Origin: Bacteriovoracaceae bacterium UBA4096
Lineage (GTDB): Bacteria > Bdellovibrionota > Bacteriovoracia > Bacteriovoracales > Bacteriovoracaceae
Assembly: GCA_002381945.1 (NCBI GenBank)
Contig: DFXY01000059.1
Coordinates: 1-53,154 of the forward strand
Direction: 5' to 3'
DNA length: 53,154 bases
The notes below the pieces were generated by a model. That model searched no databases, had not been told where the DNA came from, and was given only the letters and a program-made list of their open reading frames with translations. The translations under genes were made by a program, and so were the position numbers. The stretch's first letter is position 1. The number at the start of each line of letters is the position of its first letter. Below, in pieces: positions 24,315-32,831 of this stretch.

Positions 24315-25337
24315 TTAACAAATCTGAGACTGAATCATTTTTACCAGATTTCGCACATTTGTCTCCGGAGTTTGAATCAAAACCCCATGGCCCAGGCCTG
24401 CTGTCCATCGTTTAAAATCAAGACCACGGTCCCGCAAATCCTGATAATAATGCTTGGCCTTCTTTTCCAGAATTTCCCAAGGCAAGTGTAACCAAGCAGG
24501 ATCCAGGTTCCCCTGAATGAAGACATGGGGAGGAAGTAACTTTTGGATTTCAACCAAGTCACATCTCCAGTCTACGCCAATAACATCAATGTGGGTCAGA
24601 TCCAAAGCCTTAATAAAGCCGGCCTGAGTGTGTTTAGAATAGTAAATGATTTTGGTATTGGGAGATTTGGTCTTAAATTCTTTTAAGAGTTCTGTAATTT
24701 TAGGAACAATAAACTCCTTGTAGTCAGCAACACATAGTTCGCCTGCTGCTGTATCAAATAAGGCCACTGCCTGAGCACCGTTATTTGCCTGAGTCAGCAT
24801 TTCTTTCAAAAGTTCGGGCATCAAAATACTGGTGAAGGCTTCGAAGCGTCCATCAAAAAGGCCCTGCTTCGCTGAAACCAGATTCCCTGCATGAGAGCCT
24901 TCAACGGCATAAGTGTACAGAGTAAAAGGAGCTCCTACGAACCCAAGGAGAGTTACATCTTTAGGCAAACGTTCACGAATGAGTTTGCATGCCTCTCCTT
25001 GAAATTTATAAAACTCTTCGCCGGGAACAGTGACTTTAAGCTTTTTAATGTCTGCCGTTGTTTGCAAATGCCATTCAAGTGTTGGAGGACCTGAGTGATA
25101 AGAAAGGCCCATGCCTAACTGTTCAAGAGGGAAGAGAAGGTCAGAAAAGAGAATGGCAGCATTAAAGCCAAAATCTTGAATCGGCCCCAAAGTGACTTCA
25201 CAAGCAAGTTCGGGATTCTTACACATCGTCATGAAGTCAGAATTTTTTTTAATGCCTTGGTAATGAGAATGATAGCGTCCAGCTTGTCGCATAAACCAAA
25301 CGGGAAGAGTTGATCCACGATTTTCAAAGATGTCCAT
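24315..25337 (-). CDS. hemE: Uroporphyrinogen decarboxylase
   Basis: Decarboxylates the four acetates of uroporphyrinogen III to give coproporphyrinogen III. 340 residues with the N-terminal signature PVWFMRQAGRYHSHY, the second signature GFVGAPFTLYTYAVEG, the catalytic Asp in AILFSDLLFPLEQLG and the late LTHIDVIGVDWRCDL plus FIQGNLDPAWL segments. It is the last gene of the leftward heme operon; its ATG lies immediately after the response regulator stop, so the regulator and the enzyme are co-translated. Length is normal. Confidence 0.97.
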   Translation of the reverse strand: MDIFENRGSTLPVWFMRQAGRYHSHYQGIKKNSDFMTMCKNPELACEVTLGPIQDFGFNAAILFSDLLFPLEQLGMGLSYHSGPPTLEWHLQTTADIKKLKVTVPGEEFYKFQGEACKLIRERLPKDVTLLGFVGAPFTLYTYAVEGSHAGNLVSAKQGLFDGRFEAFTSILMPELLKEMLTQANNGAQAVALFDTAAGELCVADYKEFIVPKITELLKEFKTKSPNTKIIYYSKHTQAGFIKALDLTHIDVIGVDWRCDLVEIQKLLPPHVFIQGNLDPAWLHLPWEILEKKAKHYYQDLRDRGLDFKRWTAGLGHGVLIQTPETNVRNLVKMIQSQIC

Positions 25338-26039
25338 TTATTGTCCTTTCCATTCTAATTTATAACCAATTCCGCGAACGGAAGTGATCTGTAGGGCCTT
25401 CTCTGAATCGGTGTCGGCCCATTTTCTAAGTTTGACGATGTAGTTATCAATAGTGCGGTTAGTGGGAAACGAATTCTCACCCCAGATAGATTCAATCATT
25501 TCATCCCTGGCGACCACTTCGTTTTTCTTTTCCAGCAAGAGCTCTAGTATGGCGCACTCTTTTTGACTAAGTGAAGTAATGCCACCACTGGCATCTTGAA
25601 TTTCAAATCGTTTGGGCCAGAAGATTAATTTACCAAAACGATATTCATCTGGATTGAGTAATGTCATTTGCCGTGATTTTAAAATCCGATCTAAACGAAG
25701 GGTGAGTTCCTTGAGTTCAAAGGGCTTGGTAATATAGTCTTCTGCCCCCAGCTCGAGGCCCTCGACTCTTAAAGAAGGATCATTAAGAGCTGTACAAAAG
25801 AGTAGCACGCAGTCTTTTCTTTTTTGGCGAAATTCCTTTGCCAGGGAAATGCCATCACCATCAGGTAAACCAATATCCAGAATTACCACGGCCGGTGACA
25901 TTTCCTGAAATCGAAAACGCGCTTCCGCGCAAGAGGTTGCAAGTTCAACAATAAACTTTTTATTTCTAAGATAATCTCTTAAAGTTTGCCCAAGATTCGG
26001 TTCATCTTCCACCAGGAGTAAAGAGAGATTAGTCATCAC
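25338..26039 (-). CDS. OmpR/PhoB-family response regulator inside the heme operon
   Basis: 233 residues. Receiver domain: acidic pair E11/D12, phospho-acceptor D55 in VILDIGLPDGDG, T83 in LFCTALND and K105 in DYITKPFE. The winged-helix DNA-binding domain (about 130-230) carries LSQKECAILELLLEKKNEVV and NRTIDNYIVKLRKW, ending RGIGYKLEW. It overlaps the kinase gene by 11 bp and abuts hemE. The cognate kinase is plainly the upstream gene. The target genes are not shown; autoregulation of this operon in response to heme or metal status is a reasonable hypothesis. Confidence 0.95.
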   Translation of the reverse strand: MMTNLSLLLVEDEPNLGQTLRDYLRNKKFIVELATSCAEARFRFQEMSPAVVILDIGLPDGDGISLAKEFRQKRKDCVLLFCTALNDPSLRVEGLELGAEDYITKPFELKELTLRLDRILKSRQMTLLNPDEYRFGKLIFWPKRFEIQDASGGITSLSQKECAILELLLEKKNEVVARDEMIESIWGENSFPTNRTIDNYIVKLRKWADTDSEKALQITSVRGIGYKLEWKGQ

Positions 26040-26952
26040 TATCTCCTATTGGTGCTTTAAAGGTTAAATGAAACTGAAGCCGTTCCTCATTTAAAATCTG
26101 AAAGTTCCCTTGCATCTTCTTCATGAGATTTTTAATGAGATAAAGTCCGATGCCGCTGCCTTTCGTTGAATCAAACTTATAAAAGAGTTCGCCTAAGTGG
26201 GATAAATCTCCTGCAAATCTCTGTCCATGATCATCATAAAGAATTTCAACAAAAGGGCCGGAACGTTTGGCATGAATTATAACGGTCTTGGCATCTTTGT
26301 GATGTCTCATCGTATTTTCAAATAGATTCCTGAAAATGATATTTAAAGCAAGTTCATCCGCCATCACTTCTTGTGCATCTTTTTCAATTTTAAATTCAAT
26401 TTTAAAAGGGGATAAAATTTTTTGTTCCTGACGCTTGAGAAATCTTTCCAGACTGACGGGTACTAGGGTGAGGGGAGCGTTCTGCTCGATGCGCGAAAGC
26501 TGAAGACTTTTCTCTAATTCAGATTCTAGTTTATGAGTGTCTTCAATCAGACGTTTAGTTAAATTTGAAAGTTGGTCATGAGAATGAGTCTCATCTTCTA
26601 TTAAATCTTTAATGACTTCGGCCTGGAGCCGCATACTCGCCAGAGGAGTTTTAAGCTCATGTGATAGAGACGAGAAGAAGGCCTGCATGGCCTTGGACTT
26701 TTTCATATCACGCATATACAAAATGAGAAGAGAACCACCCAATAAAACCAGGAATAGAAAGAAAAAGCTGCCTTCCCATTTCATCATGTTAAGAAAGCTT
26801 CCCTGTGGTTCTAATTCCGGAATATTCAAATTGCTTAAGGTCGTATGCAGTTTAAAAACTAAATACAACCACCAACTTCCGAGTCCCAGAAGCATGAAGA
26901 CCCACAAGAGGGTAAGAATATAGAACCATCGGCGAGGTTTATTTACTTCCAT
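26029..26952 (-). CDS. Sensor histidine kinase inside the heme operon
   Basis: 307 residues. Membrane helix 1 is about 9-34, a short periplasmic loop of about 27 residues follows, and helix 2 is about 61-80; there is no HAMP or PAS domain. HisKA is SSLSHELKTPLASM (H98). The ATPase domain has N-box NIIFRNLFENTMRH, G1 ILYDDHGQRF and G2 KGSGIGLYLIKNLM. A small loop with no binding domain suggests an intramembrane or partner-sensed signal. The start overlaps hemL by 10 bp. It pairs with the downstream regulator. Confidence 0.94.
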   Translation of the reverse strand: MEVNKPRRWFYILTLLWVFMLLGLGSWWLYLVFKLHTTLSNLNIPELEPQGSFLNMMKWEGSFFFLFLVLLGGSLLILYMRDMKKSKAMQAFFSSLSHELKTPLASMRLQAEVIKDLIEDETHSHDQLSNLTKRLIEDTHKLESELEKSLQLSRIEQNAPLTLVPVSLERFLKRQEQKILSPFKIEFKIEKDAQEVMADELALNIIFRNLFENTMRHHKDAKTVIIHAKRSGPFVEILYDDHGQRFAGDLSHLGELFYKFDSTKGSGIGLYLIKNLMKKMQGNFQILNEERLQFHLTFKAPIGDSDD

Positions 26953-28202
26953 AACCTGCGTTTTAATTCTTCCTGCACGCTTTCCTCATGAGCAAGGCTG
27001 CAGAATCCGACCTCATACGCGTTGGGAGCGAGATAGACTCCCTTATTTAAGAAAATTTCAAACAACTTATAAAAGCGCTCATTCATATTCTGAGGCAGGT
27101 CACTGATTTTTGTTAACTTATCATGACTTGAGATAGGATAGAAAAGTGATCCATACTGAATGGTTTGATAATCTTCAAATCCATTCTTATCCATCCAGTC
27201 CTTCATAATAGTGACAACTGCCTGGGTATTTTTCTCCAGCTTCTCATAGGCCGCAGAAGTGAGTTTTTTCAGATTCACCAGACCTGCGGCCATAGCAACA
27301 GGATTACCAGAAAGAGTTCCGGCCTGATAAACCGGGCCAATAGGGGCGAGGAACTCCATGAACTTGCGAGGACCAGCAACAGCACCTACCGGCATACCCC
27401 CACCGATAATTTTCCCATATGTCACAAGGTCAGGATGGATCCCGACTTTTTCGGCCATGCCGCCAAAGCCGATTCTAAATCCAGAGATAACTTCATCAAA
27501 AACCAAAAGGGCATTATGCTTAGTGCATAGATCCCGTAGTCCCTGAAGGAATTCCTGAGACTGAACTAATAGACCATTATTGGCCGGAAGTGGCTCAATA
27601 AAGATAGCGGCGATTTGATCTTTATGATCATCAAAAACTTTTGTGACTTCTGCCAGATCGCCGAGTTCACAAATGAGAGTGTCTCCGGCCTGTTTTTCAG
27701 TCACTCCTTTAGAAGAAGCTTCCGCTGTACCGGCAAGACCTGAACCGGCCTTAATTAACATGGCATCCAAATGACCATGGTAGCAGCCATTGAACTTGAT
27801 AATTTTTGAACGACCAGTTATGCCACGAGCGAGGCGAACCGCTGTCATGACAGCTTCAGTGCCGGAATTCACGAATCGAATTTGTTCAATGAAAGAAATT
27901 TTATTAACGATGTATTCTGCCAGCTCTAATGAATATTTCTCGCAGGCACCAAAAGTCCAGCCATGATCCAGGGCCTTGATGATGGCCTCTTTAATCTCCG
28001 GATCCTGGTGTCCATGAATCAAAGGACCAAAGCTCATGCAGAAATCAATATAATCTTTTCCTTCTTCATCCCAAATGAAAGCTCCCTTACCACGATTCAC
28101 AAAACGGGGAGTGGTATGAAGACCTTTAAAGCTCCTGACTGGCGAATGAACTCCACCCGGAACATATTTGAGTGATTTTTCGAAAAGTTCTTTGTTATTC
28201 AT
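26943..28202 (-). CDS. hemL: Glutamate-1-semialdehyde 2,1-aminomutase
   Basis: PLP enzyme making 5-aminolevulinate in the C5 pathway. 419 residues with GGVHSPVRSFKGL at the N-terminus, the PLP-phosphate region NSGTEAVMTAVRLARG, the Asp of VFDEVISGFR, the Schiff-base Lys K264 in LVTYGKIIGGGMPVGA and the APNAYEVGFCSLAHE C-terminus. AAGGA lies before the ATG, inside the end of hemC(D). Together with hemA this shows that heme precursors come from glutamyl-tRNA. Confidence 0.97.
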   Translation of the reverse strand: MNNKELFEKSLKYVPGGVHSPVRSFKGLHTTPRFVNRGKGAFIWDEEGKDYIDFCMSFGPLIHGHQDPEIKEAIIKALDHGWTFGACEKYSLELAEYIVNKISFIEQIRFVNSGTEAVMTAVRLARGITGRSKIIKFNGCYHGHLDAMLIKAGSGLAGTAEASSKGVTEKQAGDTLICELGDLAEVTKVFDDHKDQIAAIFIEPLPANNGLLVQSQEFLQGLRDLCTKHNALLVFDEVISGFRIGFGGMAEKVGIHPDLVTYGKIIGGGMPVGAVAGPRKFMEFLAPIGPVYQAGTLSGNPVAMAAGLVNLKKLTSAAYEKLEKNTQAVVTIMKDWMDKNGFEDYQTIQYGSLFYPISSHDKLTKISDLPQNMNERFYKLFEIFLNKGVYLAPNAYEVGFCSLAHEESVQEELKRRLWK

Positions 28203-28203
28203 A

Positions 28204-29727
28204 TTAATTCCTTAACTGATAAAATTCTTCCATAGATGAGACTGTGTGAACTTTCACTCCTGCCGCTTGGAATTCTTGCCAGGTCTTGCCCAGACCACAA
28301 AAGTGATGGGCGTGGTGAAGTTCAGGAAACTTAAGCATGAAGGCCTGGTATTGAGGATAACTAGTCCAATAGCAGGCACCCACTTGCTTTAACTTTTGAA
28401 GGTAATTATCACTGACTTTATTTTCCACTCGTTCATAACAACCAACAACTGTTCCCAGATCAGAAGTGCCCATGTGATGAGTGAGCACATTCCATTCTTG
28501 GTCTAATTGTGGATGAATTATTTTTAAGGCCTTAGAGGTTTTAAGGGCCTTAAGGTCTTCTGTTCCTAAACTATCGGAAGTTCCGTTAACCCAGAAGCCT
28601 GACTGGACCAGCATCTTGGCCGATCTTGTCCCCGCGGCCCAAAGACCTTGAGGAGGAGTTGAAGCTTTTAGAGTATCAATACAATAACGGGAAGTGACGA
28701 AAAGATGTTTCTTTTCCAGAGTCAGATTTTTAGTCTCAGGAACTTTGGTTAAAAATTCATCATAAATTATATCTGGTTCAGATCCACCAGGAAGACCGAC
28801 AAAAAGTTTTCCGCTAATCTTTGGAAGTTTTGAGTTTTCCATCCAACGTGCATCAATTCTTCTTCCATCGACTTCGCCGGCATGAACATGAAGAAAATCG
28901 TCTCCAATCTTTTTAACATGAATACCAACGGCCAGGTGACAGCCACCTCCGAATTCTTTGAACGCCTTTCTTTCCCGATACACTTCTTCAACGGTTCTAG
29001 GATGGGCCAGTTGAGAAAGTATGCTGAATAGTTTTCCATTATCCTGGCGGCTTTCCTGCATCTCAATACCCAGGGCCCCTTGAGAGGCTGCCGAAGGAAA
29101 TACACTTTGAGGGAGGACGAAATAATTCATACCTTCCAGAAGTTCAGTTAGCTCTGCAGCGGATTTTTCAGTATGGGCCAGGCGTTCAATTCCTGCCAGG
29201 GCAAGAGTGATGGCATGATACTGGCCTTCTTTTAATTTTCTGATTCGCGAATTCACATTCCCGCGAAGTGTTTCACAACGAATATTTGGCGAACCTGGAA
29301 TGAATTCACTTAAAGAACGGGATAAATTCACTATCCTGCGAGGAGATGATGTTCCGACAATAAAATCGCCTGACCAGTTCTTTAGTTTATCGATTGTACT
29401 CTGAGCAGTGATCAGAATGTCGTGAGCAAATCTTCTTTCTGTCACCGCTGCAAGTTTTATTCCTTCCGGTCTGATTGAACCCAGATCCTTATAAGAGTGA
29501 ATCACAAAATCTACGTCACCACGAAGAAGAGCTTCATCTAATTCTTTGGTGAAGAAGTCTTTTCCTTCCAGCTGCCATAAGGGTTTGTTGGTGATTTCAT
29601 CACCTTGGGTTTTAATGAGAACGAGTTCAAATTTTTCACCTGAAATTCGTTCGCATTCGTTTTTAATAAGAGTGGACTGAGTCACAGCAAGCAGTGACCC
29701 TCGAGTTCCGATTTTGTATGTGGTCAT
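28204..29727 (-). CDS. hemC: Porphobilinogen deaminase fused to a HemD-like domain
   Basis: 507 residues against about 310 for HemC alone. Residues 1-310 are hydroxymethylbilane synthase: IGTRGSLLAVTQS, catalytic Asp in VDFVIHSYKDL, GTSSPRR, CETLRGNVNSR and the dipyrromethane-binding Cys (C263) in FGGGCHLAVG. Residues about 340-507 look like a reduced uroporphyrinogen-III synthase: HLFVTSRYCIDTL, LWAAGTRSAKMLVQSGF, GTVVGCYERVENK, FCGLGKTWQEFQAAGVKVH. That tail is about 170 residues, shorter than typical HemD (about 250), so closure activity is likely but not certain. It sits between hemA and hemL with gaps of 5 and 1 bases. Confidence 0.93.
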   Translation of the reverse strand: MTTYKIGTRGSLLAVTQSTLIKNECERISGEKFELVLIKTQGDEITNKPLWQLEGKDFFTKELDEALLRGDVDFVIHSYKDLGSIRPEGIKLAAVTERRFAHDILITAQSTIDKLKNWSGDFIVGTSSPRRIVNLSRSLSEFIPGSPNIRCETLRGNVNSRIRKLKEGQYHAITLALAGIERLAHTEKSAAELTELLEGMNYFVLPQSVFPSAASQGALGIEMQESRQDNGKLFSILSQLAHPRTVEEVYRERKAFKEFGGGCHLAVGIHVKKIGDDFLHVHAGEVDGRRIDARWMENSKLPKISGKLFVGLPGGSEPDIIYDEFLTKVPETKNLTLEKKHLFVTSRYCIDTLKASTPPQGLWAAGTRSAKMLVQSGFWVNGTSDSLGTEDLKALKTSKALKIIHPQLDQEWNVLTHHMGTSDLGTVVGCYERVENKVSDNYLQKLKQVGACYWTSYPQYQAFMLKFPELHHAHHFCGLGKTWQEFQAAGVKVHTVSSMEEFYQLRN

Positions 29728-29732
29728 AATAC

Positions 29733-30665
29733 CTAGATGTATCTCACGTCTGGCGTGATTTGAGGAGAAATTAGCTCTGGTGTTCGTTTGAATTTTTGAT
29801 CAAATAGTTCTCTGCGTTTTATCGTCAGACTCACCATGGCGGCCTTCGCGAGTGCTATTTGCTCTTGTTTTTGGCCTTCAACGATAGCGCCTTCATTGAA
29901 GATGTCTTCTAGACGCACAACACCTTCCAAAAGGGAAAGGGACGTCTTGATGGCCGATGGAGAGCCCAGATCAACAAAGAGATGTTGCTCCTGTTTTCTC
30001 CAGACCTCAAAGAAAGCTTCATCAAATAGAATGCTATCAGTACCGATTGTATTGGCAATAAAAGGCTGATTGGTTAAAGAGCTACGCTCTTCCCAAGGGA
30101 TGACATTTAGATCATGGATCTTGGCCAGCTCAGCGACTTTATGTGTATTTCGGGCACAAATTGATACTTGCGCCTTTTTCTTAAACTGATTAATTAAATC
30201 TTCTGCCAACGCCCCGGAACCAACCACAACAATATGCTCGGCCTTAGCTTTTTGAATTAGGTGACGTCGAGTGAGAGAGGCATAAGTCTTTTGAGAGATG
30301 CCAATGAGGTACTGAGTTCTGATATCTTTGGCATCTTTAAAGAGCTTTTCCAGAATTAATAGAAGCTTGGTATCTTTCAAAGTCGATGCAGCATAAATTT
30401 TGTAGGCTTCTTTGAACTGGCCAACAATTTCATTTTCTCCGATCAACTTACTTTTTAGGCCACAAATGGTTTCGAGCAGGAATAAATAAGCATCCTGACC
30501 TGTAACCAGTTCATTCTTTGGAAGCGTTTCATGGTGAAAAGGATTTAGATCATAGGCAAGCACAAGTGTACGCTGGCATGTTCTAAGAACAAAAGCGTTG
30601 CTTGTGAGCTCTTCATCTTGAAGAGTGCCAGAGCTAAAATTCCATAATTTCAGGCTCGTTAACAT
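29733..30665 (-). CDS. hemA: Glutamyl-tRNA reductase, short form
   Basis: First enzyme of the C5 heme pathway. 310 residues against about 420 normally. Present: the catalytic Cys segment LRTCQRTLVLAY (C29/C30 area), the tRNA/substrate segment CGLKSKLIGENEIVGQFKEAY, and an NADPH domain (IVVVGSGALAEDLINQF, CARNTHKVAELA, ANTIGTD). Missing or strongly reduced: about 20 residues before the Cys motif and most of the C-terminal helical dimerisation domain. The ATG at 30665 has only a weak ribosome site, but no upstream in-frame start is convincing. It is first gene of the operon, divergent from the phosphate-transport unit. Confidence 0.93.
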   Translation of the reverse strand: MLTSLKLWNFSSGTLQDEELTSNAFVLRTCQRTLVLAYDLNPFHHETLPKNELVTGQDAYLFLLETICGLKSKLIGENEIVGQFKEAYKIYAASTLKDTKLLLILEKLFKDAKDIRTQYLIGISQKTYASLTRRHLIQKAKAEHIVVVGSGALAEDLINQFKKKAQVSICARNTHKVAELAKIHDLNVIPWEERSSLTNQPFIANTIGTDSILFDEAFFEVWRKQEQHLFVDLGSPSAIKTSLSLLEGVVRLEDIFNEGAIVEGQKQEQIALAKAAMVSLTIKRRELFDQKFKRTPELISPQITPDVRYI

Positions 30666-30697
30666 AAGGTAACTTTAAGGTAGGGAATTCGTAAAAG

Positions 30698-30714
30698 TGT
30701 CATAGAAATGTCAT
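30698..30714 (+). promoter_or_regulatory. PhoB-box-like direct repeat
   Basis: TGTCAT occurs at 30698-30703 and again at 30709-30714, an 11-bp repeat with an A-rich spacer, exactly the layout of the PhoB box (CTGTCAT-AWAW-CTGTCAY). A -10-like TATTAT is at 30729-30734. It precedes the small membrane protein and Na/Pi cotransporter genes. A further TGACAATTGTCA palindrome follows at 30734-30745. Binding is inferred. Confidence 0.6.
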
Positions 30715-30733
30715 AAATTTCAAGAAATTATTA

Positions 30734-30745
30734 TGACAATTGTCA
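30734..30745. promoter_or_regulatory. 12-bp palindrome in the hemA/nptA intergenic region
   Basis: TGACAATTGTCA is a perfect palindrome. Its half-site TTGTCA is close to the Pho-box half-site seen just upstream, so it may be a second PhoB-type contact or an unrelated operator. A consensus TTGACA (30776-30781) lies downstream without an unambiguous -10. Confidence 0.4.
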
Positions 30746-30840
30746 CAAATAAAAAAACTTTAGCTCGTTCATTTCTTGACACTTTCTTCACAAAAACATT
30801 ATTTCATCTTTGATAATGTACAAATTATTGGAATGTGAAT

Positions 30841-31092
30841 ATGTCGGCCTGGATTAAAACCCGGTTTCTGGCCTTTGACCGTAAGGTTGATGGGGCCATT
30901 AGCTTTTTCTTTAAACATTATGGCAAAACCAAGTTCATGGTCGCCATGTCTAAGAAATCGCAATACCTGGGATTAGAAAAATTATTTCTTAAGGGACCGA
31001 AAGCTTTTGTTTACTTTTTTTTGTTTTACTTAGTACGCGATACGATTCTCTACATCATCATACCGATCGGTTTTGCGACATTGATGGACTAG
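30841..31092 (+). CDS. Small membrane protein preceding the phosphate cotransporter
   Basis: 83 residues from the ATG at 30841 (a GTG two codons earlier is an alternative; GGAA lies upstream). The N-terminal half is basic and amphipathic (SAWIKTRFLAFDRKVDG) with one membrane helix near the C-terminus (FVYFFLFYLVRDTILYIIIP). No family recognised. It is 20 bases before the cotransporter start and downstream of the Pho-box-like repeat, so it probably belongs to the same transcript. Confidence 0.72.
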   Translation: MSAWIKTRFLAFDRKVDGAISFFFKHYGKTKFMVAMSKKSQYLGLEKLFLKGPKAFVYFFLFYLVRDTILYIIIPIGFATLMD

Positions 31093-31112
31093 AGAAGTTT
31101 TAAGGAGAATAG

Positions 31113-32786
31113 ATGGAAGCTTTCACCATTATTTACACCCTGCTCGGGGGACTTGGGATCTTTTTCTTCGGAATGAAGTTCATGTCCGATGGATTACAGG
31201 CCGTTGCTGGAGATGTGATTCGAAAAATCATTAACTCCATCACCTCAAACCGTTTTATGGCAGTGGGCGTAGGTCTGTTGGTTACGACTATTGTTCAATC
31301 TTCATCAGTCACCACTGTAATGACGGTTGGATTTGTGAATGCCGGACTCATGAATCTGACTCAGGCCATTGGGGTTATTTTCGGTGCAAACATCGGTACG
31401 ACAATTACGGGTTGGATCATCTCCATTCATGTCGATAAATACGGACTGCTTCTGGTAGGTTTGGGATTTATTCCGGCACTCTTTTCAAAATCGGATAAAT
31501 TTCAACATCTAGGTCGCGCTCTATTAGGCGTCGGTTTAGTTTTCATTGGTCTTAAAACCATGTCGGCCGCATTCGTTCCTTTAAGAGACAATCAGGCATT
31601 CCTGGATTCGATTGCTTACTTCTCAGGCGAACATTATGGAGCTTACATTGCTTCCATCATGATGGGTTGTTTGCTTACAATGATCGTTCAGAGTTCTTCA
31701 GCGATGCTCGGAATCACTATGGCCTTGGCCACAACTGGTGTGATTCCTTATCATACTGCGATCGCTCTCGTTCTGGGTGAGAACATCGGAACCACTGTTA
31801 CAGCGATTCTGGCCTCAATCGGTGCCACAGTGAATGCAAAACGCACGGCACGTGCCCATGCTTGTTTTAACCTCTTTGGCGTCTTCGTCATGTTATTTTT
31901 CTTACCTCAATATTTTGAACTGATTGATTCTTTGATCCCACTTGATCCACGTTTTGTGGCCACTGATGGTAGTATCCCTTACGTTTCTCAGCATATTGCT
32001 CTTGGACATACATTATTTAATGTCACTGCCACTTTAATCTTCCTGCCTTTTGTGAATCAATTAGCGGCTTTTGTGACGAAAATCACTCCAGATAAAGCCG
32101 AAAAAGAAGTACCCCATCTTCTGGTACTTGGTGACCCATCGATTATGTTGCCAGCGGCTTCTATGGCCCAAGCTGAATCAGAACTTAAGAAGATGAAGAA
32201 GATTGTCGGCCGCATGTACAACCTTAATCGTGATTTCTGGATGGCCGATTCTTATGATCCTAAAATGCTGGCCAAAATTATTGATTACGAAAGAATTACT
32301 GACAATATCCATAAAGAGATCACTGTTTTCCTTTGTTATGTGATGGAAAAGCCCATGTCACACCAACAGTCAGCTCAAATTCAATCTTTAATTAAAATTT
32401 CAGACGAACTTGAATCAGTTGCTGATTACGTTGAACGACTTGCTAATTATCGTGAACGTTTCAAGCATAATGAGAAACTTGAAGGTGAGTCACGTCAGGA
32501 ATTCTTTCAGTTCCTGGATGAAGTGGGTGAATTCTTTATTCTTGTAGGCCAAGGGCTAACTAATGATCAGTCGCTGGATATGCCGGCAATTGAAGCTAAG
32601 TCACACGAACTTCAGCTATGGGCCGACAGTATGAGAGAGAAACATCTTGATCGAATTTCTAAAGGTGCCTATTTACCAGTTACGGCCCTTACTTACTCAG
32701 ATATGGTTGTGGCCTTAAGAAAGATCCGCGCTCACTCATTTTTGATGGCTGGTGCCATTGAAAGCTTTCACTCTAAGTACGAATAA
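31113..32786 (+). CDS. Na/Pi cotransporter family protein with PhoU-like tail
   Basis: 557 residues. The N-terminal 320 residues are membrane and contain the inverted-repeat signatures of the SLC34/NptA/YjbB family: VQSSSVTTVMTVGF with FGANIGTTITGW, and VQSSSAMLGITMAL with LGENIGTTVTA. The C-terminal 180 residues form a helical PhoU-like domain (IDYERITDNIHKEITVFL, ISDELESVADYVERLANY). It imports (or exports) phosphate with sodium. AAGGAG lies seven bases before the ATG. The Pho-box-like site upstream fits control by phosphate. A perfect inverted repeat lies just after its stop. Confidence 0.94.
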   Translation: MEAFTIIYTLLGGLGIFFFGMKFMSDGLQAVAGDVIRKIINSITSNRFMAVGVGLLVTTIVQSSSVTTVMTVGFVNAGLMNLTQAIGVIFGANIGTTITGWIISIHVDKYGLLLVGLGFIPALFSKSDKFQHLGRALLGVGLVFIGLKTMSAAFVPLRDNQAFLDSIAYFSGEHYGAYIASIMMGCLLTMIVQSSSAMLGITMALATTGVIPYHTAIALVLGENIGTTVTAILASIGATVNAKRTARAHACFNLFGVFVMLFFLPQYFELIDSLIPLDPRFVATDGSIPYVSQHIALGHTLFNVTATLIFLPFVNQLAAFVTKITPDKAEKEVPHLLVLGDPSIMLPAASMAQAESELKKMKKIVGRMYNLNRDFWMADSYDPKMLAKIIDYERITDNIHKEITVFLCYVMEKPMSHQQSAQIQSLIKISDELESVADYVERLANYRERFKHNEKLEGESRQEFFQFLDEVGEFFILVGQGLTNDQSLDMPAIEAKSHELQLWADSMREKHLDRISKGAYLPVTALTYSDMVVALRKIRAHSFLMAGAIESFHSKYE

Positions 32787-32795
32787 TTATTGATG

Positions 32796-32831
32796 ACGCA
32801 TACTACTTTCACCAGTGAAAGTAGTATGCGT
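32796..32831. repeat. Perfect 17-bp inverted repeat after the Na/Pi gene
   Basis: Arms 32796-32812 and 32815-32831 are exact complements with a 2-base centre. It begins 10 bases after the cotransporter stop and ends 40 bases before the chosen start of the next gene. There is no following T-run on either strand. It could be a transcript-stabilising or attenuating hairpin, or an operator. Confidence 0.85.
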
